Assembly (NCBI GenBank): GCA_000435595.1
Contig: FR895432.1
Coordinates: forward strand, 25,717-49,983
Source of the DNA: Firmicutes bacterium CAG:882
Lineage (GTDB): Bacteria; Bacillota; Clostridia; Lachnospirales; Lachnospiraceae
Length of the DNA stretch: 24,267 nucleotides
Direction: 5' to 3'
Both the position numbers and the translations under genes were made by a program. Within the stretch, counting starts at the first letter, position 1. The number at the start of each line of letters is the position of its first letter. Shown in pieces: positions 15,381 through 23,041 of the stretch. The notes beneath the pieces are model-generated. The model was not told where the DNA came from. It was given only the letters and a program-made list of their open reading frames with translations, and searched no databases.

Positions 15381-15404
15381 GCGATATAAAAAACGACTTA
15401 TAAT
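15371..15404 (+). promoter_or_regulatory. Promoter of the secreted 148-aa protein
   Basis: TTGTCA (15371-15376, in the right palindrome arm) is followed after 22 bp by TATAAT (15399-15404), the same layout as at 12834-12867. The leader of about 85 nt contains ACTATTAATAGT (15413-15424) and a small CTGTG/CACAG hairpin. Confidence 0.6.
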
Positions 15405-15495
15405 GAAGTCATACTATTAATAGTGAACTGTGTGAGAACACAGGATGGGGAGAAGGAACAAAAACTATTCAACTTACGAAAGCGAGGACTACATT

Positions 15496-15942
15496 ATGAT
15501 TAAAAAAGTTAAAAAGATTTCAGCAGTTTTGCTTACGATGTTACTTGCAGTGGCAGCTCCAAGCAATGTATTTGCTATGACAGGCACGGAAAATGCTATA
15601 GCTGTTTATAATTATGGACAGAGTGGCAGTTGTACTCGTTCATGTACAAGGTTTGTTCAAATGGATGGTGTGGCACAGGCAATAGTAGGTGTCAATGTTA
15701 ATGTGTCACTTTATTATGAATGGGATGAAGGCTATGCGTCTAGATTCACAAGTGGTAGAGGAAGTGCAAGTGTGACACAGATACCGGATATATATGACAA
15801 AGAAGGTTGGTCTGCGGATGTTAATGTTGCAAGAATTACAGGTAATAATATTGTTTTTAATGTAACTGTGAAGAAGAATGGTTCAACAGTAGGTTCATTC
15901 GAGATTGGATACAGTGTAGATGAATATGGGCAGGTATCATAA
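15496..15942 (+). CDS. Secreted protein of unknown function
   Basis: 148 residues from ATG 15496, preceded by GAGGA (15484-15488) at 7 bp. An in-frame ATG at 15445 would put 17 polar residues before the signal. Residues 1-27 are a Sec signal peptide (MIKKVKKISAVLLTMLLAVA, cleavage likely after VFA27). The mature part of about 121 residues begins MTGTENAIAVYNYGQSGS. It has two Cys five residues apart (SCTRSCTRF), is rich in Val, Ser, Gly and Tyr, and looks all-beta. I know no family for it. It faces the exported peptide gene across the palindrome and so is probably under the same control. A secreted bacteriocin, adhesin or signal-associated protein are all possible; none is shown. Confidence 0.75.
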   Translation: MIKKVKKISAVLLTMLLAVAAPSNVFAMTGTENAIAVYNYGQSGSCTRSCTRFVQMDGVAQAIVGVNVNVSLYYEWDEGYASRFTSGRGSASVTQIPDIYDKEGWSADVNVARITGNNIVFNVTVKKNGSTVGSFEIGYSVDEYGQVS

Positions 15943-15971
15943 TCGGCTTCATAGGGTATGAAAAAGAGTAG

Positions 15972-16027
15972 GGCATGGGTTCATTGACATGATTTTAATA
16001 AAGATTATCATGCTGGGAACTCATGCC
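15972..16027 (+). promoter_or_regulatory. Inverted repeat enclosing a promoter, upstream of lipoprotein A
   Basis: GGCATGGGTTC (15972-15982) pairs with GAACTCATGCC (16017-16027), one G-T wobble; CATGAT and ATCATG pair inside. Between the arms lie TTGACA (15984-15989) and TATCAT (16006-16011), 16 bp apart. The arms could be operator half-sites around the promoter, or the hairpin could limit read-through from the secreted-protein gene. No T-run follows. Confidence 0.45.
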
Positions 16028-16052
16028 TTATGTTATATTGAGGAGGCAGATA

Positions 16053-18299
16053 ATGAATAAAAAAGGAATATTAAAGTTAGTAGTGGTTATTGTTTTTACG
16101 GCAATGTTTTTATCGGGCTGTAAATCGGATGGAAGCACTGACAATGGAAAAATATCAGAAATAACCGATAATAAGGATGAAGATTATTGGGATAACAGCG
16201 ATTCATATAAATGGGTGAGCACCGATAAAAGTGAAAAATGGGAATTGCCTGAGAACTATGATATGGATTTTGGATTTAGAGATTCCAAGGATGAAAATAA
16301 TTTTTATTATTTCTGCAATTTCAGCGAATATTTAAACACAGACAGTACAGCATATATAAGCGGATATTCTTATGAAAAGCATGAGGAGTTTTTCAGGCTA
16401 AATTTATCGGATATGGCGAATGCCGTTAAGGAGGAGACAGGAGAGTTTTCGCAGCTTTATCTTGATGCGTATGGTATTGATAAGGCTGGAAGCATATATT
16501 TTCTCACGGAAAAACAGGATATGATGGGAAAATTATCGACATACTTTGTCACATACAATGTCGGGCAGGTATGCTTTGAGATGGTGCGCGTGAGCGAGGA
16601 TTTTCCTGAACGAAAAGGACAGACATACAAGACGGTGGAAAGGGTTATCGCTGCGGAGGATGGATATTATTATGCACTTGTACAGGGGGAGATATATGTG
16701 TTTGATAATAACGGAAATGTATGCGGAAGCGTGACAAGCGCAAACAGAATAGGAGAGATGTTTGAGTTTGGCGGCGGTGTCTGGTACACGGTGCCGTATT
16801 ATCAGGATGATAATTATATTTTTAGAATTGATGAGAAGGGTAATGTTACGGACAGAAAGGCAGGTTTTACAGCATCTTCGAGCGTTCTTGGAGTGGTCTG
16901 CGGAAGAATACTTATTAGGGACACCTATGGTGTTACGGTATATAATCCTTTGTCAGAGGAAAATGAGATGCTTTTTACATGGTCAGATATGGATATTGTG
17001 ACATCAGATGTAGCGGATGTGTTTATTATGTCTGAGGATTGTATCGCAGTTAAATGTTGGGACAACGAAAAGCAAGAGTATTATATTACATATATAGAGA
17101 GAAAAAACAGTGATGAATGCGAAGTGGATGACAGAGAAGAAGTGGTCATAGGAAGTATGTTTATAGACAGTACGACTGAGCGCAATGTGGCTGATTTTAA
17201 CAAAAGTCAGGATAAATACCATGTGTCATTAAGAGTATATAATGATTATTCAGAGTCAGGCTATGATGATGGCTTACAATTTAGTCTTGAACTGGCGGCG
17301 GGAAATGCACCCGATATGATACAGATAAGCGGTTTTGACCAATACACGTTGGCTGATAAGAAAGCATTGGAGGACATGGGGGCGTGGCTTGATAACGATG
17401 AAGAGCTGTCGAGAGACGATTATATCGAAAGTGTACTCAATGCTTGTACGGTGGACGATACACTTGTTGCTGTTCCGTTGGAATTTATAATTTATTCAGT
17501 TATGGGAAAGAAATCGGAGCTTGGTTCACAGGCAGGGTGGACGATAGACGATATTTATTCGTATATGCAGGAAAACAGTGACGCACTTTTGGGGACATAT
17601 TATGTCAGACAGTATATTATAAGAAGAGTATTCATGTATGATATGGATGAGTTTATAGATTGGGAGGCGGGAACCTGTGATTTTTCGCAGGAAAATTTTA
17701 AAAAGCTGTTGGAAATAATGATGCGTCACATTGATGATACGGAGGATTATTTAAGTTATAATGACGGCAACAATATGATTTCCGACATGGTGGTGTTCAC
17801 TTTTGAAAATATGCAGGAAAGAACGGTAGAATACGGCGATGACTGGGTTGTAAAGGGATACCCGACCAAGAGCGGCGAAGCGTGCCATCAGATGGACATA
17901 ATTTCCGCGTATTCCATATTGACGACATCAAAGCACAAAGAGGGAGCTTGGGAGTTCATAAAGTTCAGTCTTAAAAATTATACGCCGTCGATGTTTCCTT
18001 CGGATAAGGCAAGGCTTCAGAAATTGATAGACGATGAGCTTGCGCATGAGGGGCAGGAGAAAAATAAGCAGTTTTTTCATGACGGACAGGGCTATTACTA
18101 TCATTACTCCACACAGGAGGAGATAGATTATGTTCTCGAATTGATTGACAATGCTTATGCCTACAAGTCATATTATGATGATATTGTAAAAATAATAAAT
18201 GAGGAAACTCCGGCTTATTTTGCGGAAATCCGGAGTGCCGATGAAACTGCTGAAATCATACAGGGTAGAGTGCAGTTATATCTTGACGAGCAGGATTAG
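16053..18299 (+). CDS. Large lipoprotein with C-terminal solute-binding domain (A)
   Basis: 748 residues from ATG 16053, with AGGAGG (16041-16046) 6 bp upstream; an in-frame ATG at 16023 is less likely. The signal peptide ends in the lipobox LSGC with Cys23, so it is anchored outside the membrane. Residues about 50-350 are beta-rich with repeated aromatic strands (propeller-like), and residues about 361-748 resemble a family 1 extracellular solute-binding domain (VADFNKSQDKYHVSLRVYND, GNAPDMIQISGFDQYTLADK, TTSKHKEGAWEFIKF). It ends IIQGRVQLYLDEQD, a tail shared with B and A'. No permease or ATPase is nearby, so import is not shown; sensing or presenting a ligand is equally possible. First of four consecutive related genes; B follows after 38 bp. 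Confidence 0.8.
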   Translation: MNKKGILKLVVVIVFTAMFLSGCKSDGSTDNGKISEITDNKDEDYWDNSDSYKWVSTDKSEKWELPENYDMDFGFRDSKDENNFYYFCNFSEYLNTDSTAYISGYSYEKHEEFFRLNLSDMANAVKEETGEFSQLYLDAYGIDKAGSIYFLTEKQDMMGKLSTYFVTYNVGQVCFEMVRVSEDFPERKGQTYKTVERVIAAEDGYYYALVQGEIYVFDNNGNVCGSVTSANRIGEMFEFGGGVWYTVPYYQDDNYIFRIDEKGNVTDRKAGFTASSSVLGVVCGRILIRDTYGVTVYNPLSEENEMLFTWSDMDIVTSDVADVFIMSEDCIAVKCWDNEKQEYYITYIERKNSDECEVDDREEVVIGSMFIDSTTERNVADFNKSQDKYHVSLRVYNDYSESGYDDGLQFSLELAAGNAPDMIQISGFDQYTLADKKALEDMGAWLDNDEELSRDDYIESVLNACTVDDTLVAVPLEFIIYSVMGKKSELGSQAGWTIDDIYSYMQENSDALLGTYYVRQYIIRRVFMYDMDEFIDWEAGTCDFSQENFKKLLEIMMRHIDDTEDYLSYNDGNNMISDMVVFTFENMQERTVEYGDDWVVKGYPTKSGEACHQMDIISAYSILTTSKHKEGAWEFIKFSLKNYTPSMFPSDKARLQKLIDDELAHEGQEKNKQFFHDGQGYYYHYSTQEEIDYVLELIDNAYAYKSYYDDIVKIINEETPAYFAEIRSADETAEIIQGRVQLYLDEQD

Positions 18300-18477
18300 C
18301 GGGAACGAAAAAGATATACTTAGGAGGGCTGGAAGATATGAGACGTGGGATTTGTAAAATGGCTAGGATGGGCACAGTGCTTTTTATTGCGGCACTCATG
18401 CTCACATCCTGCGCAAAGAAGCCGCAGGATATTTCACGGGAAGAAAACGAAGATAATCTGGTGTATTCCGCGCAATA
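18267..18477 (+). repeat. Near-identical junction patch, copy 1
   Basis: Covers the end of A, the 38-bp gap and the first 140 bp of B. It matches 22831-23041 at a constant offset of 4564 bp with seven mismatches, and the first 110 bp are identical. Confidence 0.9.
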
Positions 18478-20551
18478 CTATCCGGTTTTTGATTATGTGA
18501 CCAATGTTATTTCTGCATTTGATTATGAAAAGAATGAGGTTATCTTCAACTGCAGAACGGATGAGGACTATAAAAGCAATAGAAGTCTTATGGGAGTCAA
18601 CCTTGATGATATGCAGCTTGGTGAAATTGTGGATAAAACGGATGTGAGAGAGTACAGTTCCTTTGTATGTTGGGGAGATTATTATTATGCCGTGAAGGAT
18701 GACGGTGTGTCAGGCGCGGAGATAGTTAAGCTTGATGCCGATTTTAAAGAGCTTGCAAGTGTCGGAACCAATATTGAACTTCCAAGAAGATATGATGCGG
18801 CATATTTTGACGGAATTAAGGCAGACAGTGAGGGCAGGCTCTATATTATGACCTGTTCGCTTTTACAGGTGTATGACAGTGAATTGAATGAGCTGTGCAG
18901 GATTGAAGTGGATGGAAATTTCTGTGGAATTGTGACATGCGGTGATAAGGCATATACGATTGAAAAAGATGGCATTAACAGCATATTGTCGGAGATAAAT
19001 ATAACGGCACAGGCGCTTGAAAGAGTAAATGGTTCGCTTCCGGGAAATTTTGTCGCATTTTGCGGTGCAGACGGAAAGATATACATGATATGCGCGGGTA
19101 CAATGTATGAATACGATATTGACTCAGACAGCCTTTGCAATATGCTGAGTCTTATAGAATATGGTATATACGGTCCATCGGTAAGAAATATGTATGTTGG
19201 CAATGAAGGTTCTTTTGTATTTACGGTTGAAGGACAATATGTCGGCTATGATGATTTTTCCATGGGTGTTGAGATTTTAGAGAAAGTGCCTGAGGTTTCA
19301 GTGTCTGAAAAAAAGCAGATTATTATTGCTGCATACGCATCGGATGCTTTTTACTATTCCATGTATGAATATCTTATAAAGTTTATGAGAGATAACCCGG
19401 AGTATACAATCCGCTTTGACAATTATTATGATGATTATGCGGATTCGGTACCGCTTGATGAGTTTGACAAGATGCTCATTTCGGGTATAGATGCGGATAT
19501 ACTGCTTATAGGCGGATTTGAAACGGACAAGGTTAAAAATCTGGCACAAAAAGGTATACTCTATGATATAAATAATTTTTTGAGTGCCGATGAAGGATTT
19601 AAAGACGCGATTATTCCTAATATATATGAGCATTTAAAGCTTGATGGAGGAGTGTATGCCATAACACCGTATTTTTATATGAGCACTCTCACGGGAAGAG
19701 AAACGGTTACAGGGGAGCGGGAGTATTGGACTGTACATGGTATTCTTGAAAAGTTAAAAGACGATGAGAGTATCAACCTGTTTGCGGACGGAGATGCGAG
19801 TGCGGCTTTGATAAGACTGCTCGAGGGTGGCGTGTGTCTGGATGAAGAGTTTATAAGAAATGAGGGATTTACCTCGGAAAAATTTGCTGAACTTCTCGAA
19901 TTATGTAAGCTGTGCGGGGAAAGAAATATGAACACCGAAAAAATCGTGCTGAATGAAAAGGCTGTTTTGGAAGGACGAGCCATGGTTGTTAAAGACAGCA
20001 ACATTTTTGATGATGTCAGAAAATATTACGCATTGTTTGGTGAGGACGGTTTTGCGCGGGTTGGGTATCCTGATGAAGCCGGAGGCAGGTCGGTGATAGG
20101 CTGGGATGAATTTTTCTGTATCAGCAATTCTTCTCAAAATAAGGAGGATGCCTGGAAGCTGATAAAATCATTTCTCTCGGAGGATTACTACAAAAATATT
20201 CATAACTCACAGGCTATCATGTATCCTGTGGTTGAAAAGATGTGCGTGGAATATCTGAATAACGAAATTGAAAATCAGGAAACAAAATCAATACCGATAT
20301 ATTCGGTGGATGAGAATCTTGTCACGACTACGGAGATGGTTGTTGATGTCCCGGTCATAACGAAAGAGCAGGCACAGGTAATCATGGATGAGATAAACAC
20401 TGCTTCAATCTCAGGCTATGATATTGATGGAACAATAAAAGATATCATACGCGAGGAGGCGCAGTACTTTTTTGAAGGTCAAAAGACAGCCGGGGAAGTG
20501 GGGAAGATTATACAGGACAGGGTGCAGTTGTATCTTGACGAGCAGGATTGA
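18338..20551 (+). CDS. Large lipoprotein with C-terminal solute-binding domain (B)
   Basis: 737 residues. ATG 18338 follows AGGAGG (18322-18327) at 10 bp. The lipobox is LTSC with Cys25. Residues about 40-310 are a beta-rich extracytoplasmic region (for example ADSEGRLYIMT, GADGKIYMI, MYEYDIDSDSL), and from about 321 a solute-binding-like domain runs to the end (IIIAAYASDAFYYSMYEYLI, ISGIDADILLIG, KGILYDINNFL, NSSQNKEDAWKLIKSFL). It ends IIQDRVQLYLDEQD. It is clearly a different subgroup from A, sharing overall layout and the last residues, but closely related to B'. The 44-bp gap to A' suggests one transcript A-B-A'-B'. Ligand unknown. Confidence 0.8.
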   Translation: MRRGICKMARMGTVLFIAALMLTSCAKKPQDISREENEDNLVYSAQYYPVFDYVTNVISAFDYEKNEVIFNCRTDEDYKSNRSLMGVNLDDMQLGEIVDKTDVREYSSFVCWGDYYYAVKDDGVSGAEIVKLDADFKELASVGTNIELPRRYDAAYFDGIKADSEGRLYIMTCSLLQVYDSELNELCRIEVDGNFCGIVTCGDKAYTIEKDGINSILSEINITAQALERVNGSLPGNFVAFCGADGKIYMICAGTMYEYDIDSDSLCNMLSLIEYGIYGPSVRNMYVGNEGSFVFTVEGQYVGYDDFSMGVEILEKVPEVSVSEKKQIIIAAYASDAFYYSMYEYLIKFMRDNPEYTIRFDNYYDDYADSVPLDEFDKMLISGIDADILLIGGFETDKVKNLAQKGILYDINNFLSADEGFKDAIIPNIYEHLKLDGGVYAITPYFYMSTLTGRETVTGEREYWTVHGILEKLKDDESINLFADGDASAALIRLLEGGVCLDEEFIRNEGFTSEKFAELLELCKLCGERNMNTEKIVLNEKAVLEGRAMVVKDSNIFDDVRKYYALFGEDGFARVGYPDEAGGRSVIGWDEFFCISNSSQNKEDAWKLIKSFLSEDYYKNIHNSQAIMYPVVEKMCVEYLNNEIENQETKSIPIYSVDENLVTTTEMVVDVPVITKEQAQVIMDEINTASISGYDIDGTIKDIIREEAQYFFEGQKTAGEVGKIIQDRVQLYLDEQD

Positions 20552-20595
20552 TATAATAATGTAAGAGATGTAAGCAGATACAAAGGAGGGGGATT

Positions 20596-22863
20596 ATGGT
20601 TTATAAGATTAGTAAGGGGTTTAGAATATGGGCTGGTATTTTTTTAGTATTGATTCTTGTGGGCTGTAATGCCAAGGATAAAACGGATGATGCCGTTAAA
20701 AGAAGTGAAGTTGCCGCATCGGATAAAGGCGTTACGGCTTTAATGCCATACTCATATTATCAGGATGACGAAAACTATAAATGGAGTGCCATAGATACCG
20801 AGACGGAGGAAGTTCCCGTTCTGTCGGATATGACACGATATGCAGTGTGGGGAGATAATTTATATTATGCGGATGGAAGCCTGTGGCTTGATAGTGCCAA
20901 TGCAAGCGGAAAAATTGTAGGATATTCTCTGTTGGAAAAGAATTTTATTTTGGAGCTTTCGTTATCGGATATAGCGGAGGCAGTCTGCAATTATGCGGGC
21001 GATTTTGCACATTTGTATATCAATGCGTTTTGTGCTGACAGTGAAGGGAATTTGTCTTTTATAGCGGATATGGAGGATAAAAATTCCGAGATTAATTCTT
21101 ATCTTATAAGATATGCGGCTGGAAGCGAAAAAATAGAATGTGTAAGGGTTGATGAGAAGATTCCGGGATGCAGACAGAAAACGGGTTATAACACAATCAA
21201 TAAATTAATTTCATTTGGCGATAAGTATTATGTGCTCATGAATAATGAGGATATTTATGTGTTAAATAGCGACGGAAGTCTGTCGGAAAAGCTCGATGTG
21301 GAGAATCCGTCACAGACGATAGATATGTTTGTTTTTGACTCGGGGGTGTGGTATTCAGGTACACTTGTCGGTGAGAACAGTATATTTCGTGTCAGTCCGT
21401 TGGGGGAGTCGGAGGAAAGAAAGCGTGGGTTTGCTGTCAGTGAGAATGTTATGGGACAGGCTGATAATTACCTCATTGTAAAGGCATATGTTGGTGTGAA
21501 GCTGTATAATACGGATACGGGAGAGAGCACCGATATTTTTAATTGGACGAATGTTGGCGTGACGGATTGGTATGTTGATAACGCCTTTGCACTGTCGGAC
21601 GGAAGCATTGCGGTTATATGTTTTGATGATGAAAAGGGTAATGTGCTGAAGTTTATCAGGAAAATTGAGAAAAGTGAGGACACAAGAAAAGAACTGACCA
21701 TTGCAACCATGGGACAATCGAATCTTCTCGACAGGCTTGTCATTAAATTTAACAATAGCCAGACGGAATATCATGCCTCGGTCAGATATTACGGAAGCAA
21801 GACGGAATTTATTTCAAATTCGGATGCACAGAATAAATTGTATCTTGATTTGGTATCAGGAAAAGCACCTGATATTATAGACATCTACAGATTTGACGTT
21901 GAAAATCTCGTAAAAAAGGGGCTTATTTTGGATTTGGGAAGCTGCCTTGACAGCGATTCTGAAATTTCAAGGGATGATTATATGGAGTCAATTTTGAAAG
22001 CATGTACGATTCAGAATACGCTTATTGCGGTACCACTTGAATTTACGATTGAGAGCTATGCCGTGGATAAAAAAATCGGAATGGAGATAACGGATAAAAA
22101 CGGCTGGTCATTCGATGATTTAACAGCTTATTTACGGAAGAATGACGGTGCTTTGTTTGACGGATATTCAAGATTCGGGATTATGAACTTTATGACAGAC
22201 TCGATAATTGAGCGCTTTGTCGATATGGACGAAGGAAAGTGTGACTTTCAGTCTGACGATTTTACGATGTTTTTGGAGCTTTTGAAGGATTATCCTGAGA
22301 ATATAAATGACGATAATTTTGAAGAAAATATGGTTTTAGACCCAGTGTTAGCTTCAAATTTTGAGGAATTTCAGTGGACGACACATAATTTCCCTGAAGG
22401 ATATATCATTAAAGGTTATCCTACAGCGGACGGGGAGGAGAGGCATATTATTCAGACAAGTGATGCCTATGCGGTTATGACATCATCAAAGAATAAGGAT
22501 GGAGCTTGGGCGTTCATTAAGTTCTGCCTGAAAAGTGATATAAGAAACGGCTTCTTTTCACCTGAAAAGAACGTCTTGAATGATATGATTGAGTATGAAC
22601 TTAAAAATGAGGGCAAGGAACAGGAGGGCGTGAATTACAGTTCAACCATGAAGCCGTTTGTAATACACTATTCAACGCAGGAGGAAATTGATGAGATACT
22701 TCATGTCATGGAGCATGTTAAACTGAGCAGTTACAGCTACGGGGAAATCATGCAGATTATTTATGAGGAGACGGAAAGCTTTTTTGCCGGAGACAGGTCG
22801 GCGCAGGAGGTTGAATACATTATACAGGACAGAGTGCAGTTATATCTTGACGAGCAGGATTAG
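20596..22863 (+). CDS. Large lipoprotein with C-terminal solute-binding domain (A')
   Basis: 755 residues. ATG 20596 follows AAGGAGGGGG closely. The lipobox is LVGC with Cys24. It is a paralogue of A in the same positions: beta-rich region about 50-350, then the binding domain from about 363 (LTIATMGQSNLLDRLVIKFN, YHASVRYYG, GKAPDIIDIYRFD, SRDDYMESILKACTIQNTLI, TSSKNKDGAWAFIKFCLK). The end IIQDRVQLYLDEQD is the same as B's. The shared blocks 'SRDDY.ES.L.ACT' and 'VPLEF' with A are conspicuous. Most of the coding sequence has diverged from A, but the last 30 bp and the gap to B' are identical to the A-B junction. Confidence 0.8.
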   Translation: MVYKISKGFRIWAGIFLVLILVGCNAKDKTDDAVKRSEVAASDKGVTALMPYSYYQDDENYKWSAIDTETEEVPVLSDMTRYAVWGDNLYYADGSLWLDSANASGKIVGYSLLEKNFILELSLSDIAEAVCNYAGDFAHLYINAFCADSEGNLSFIADMEDKNSEINSYLIRYAAGSEKIECVRVDEKIPGCRQKTGYNTINKLISFGDKYYVLMNNEDIYVLNSDGSLSEKLDVENPSQTIDMFVFDSGVWYSGTLVGENSIFRVSPLGESEERKRGFAVSENVMGQADNYLIVKAYVGVKLYNTDTGESTDIFNWTNVGVTDWYVDNAFALSDGSIAVICFDDEKGNVLKFIRKIEKSEDTRKELTIATMGQSNLLDRLVIKFNNSQTEYHASVRYYGSKTEFISNSDAQNKLYLDLVSGKAPDIIDIYRFDVENLVKKGLILDLGSCLDSDSEISRDDYMESILKACTIQNTLIAVPLEFTIESYAVDKKIGMEITDKNGWSFDDLTAYLRKNDGALFDGYSRFGIMNFMTDSIIERFVDMDEGKCDFQSDDFTMFLELLKDYPENINDDNFEENMVLDPVLASNFEEFQWTTHNFPEGYIIKGYPTADGEERHIIQTSDAYAVMTSSKNKDGAWAFIKFCLKSDIRNGFFSPEKNVLNDMIEYELKNEGKEQEGVNYSSTMKPFVIHYSTQEEIDEILHVMEHVKLSSYSYGEIMQIIYEETESFFAGDRSAQEVEYIIQDRVQLYLDEQD

Positions 22864-23041
22864 CGGGAACGAAAAAGATATACTTAGGAGGGCTGGAAGA
22901 TATGAGACGTGGGATTTGTAAAATGGCTAGGATGGGCACAATGCTTTTTATTGTGGCATTCATGCTTACATCCTGCGCAAAGAAGCAGCAGGATATTTCA
23001 CAGGAAGAAAACGAAGATAATCTGGTGTATTCCGCACAATA
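22831..23041 (+). repeat. Near-identical junction patch, copy 2
   Basis: Covers the end of A', the 38-bp gap and the first 140 bp of B'. Partner of 18267-18477. The seven mismatches fall only in the second half, within the B/B' signal-peptide region and after. Confidence 0.9.

Noticed and set aside
15496..15942. Lactococcin 972-like bacteriocin
   Set aside because: Size and signal peptide fit loosely, but the mature part lacks the family's GGxWxYG and SxYYH-type pattern and no DUF1430/ABC immunity genes follow.
18267..23041. Repeats as an insertion sequence or CRISPR
   Set aside because: The repeat is the gene junction of duplicated lipoprotein pairs, with no transposase and no short regularly spaced units.
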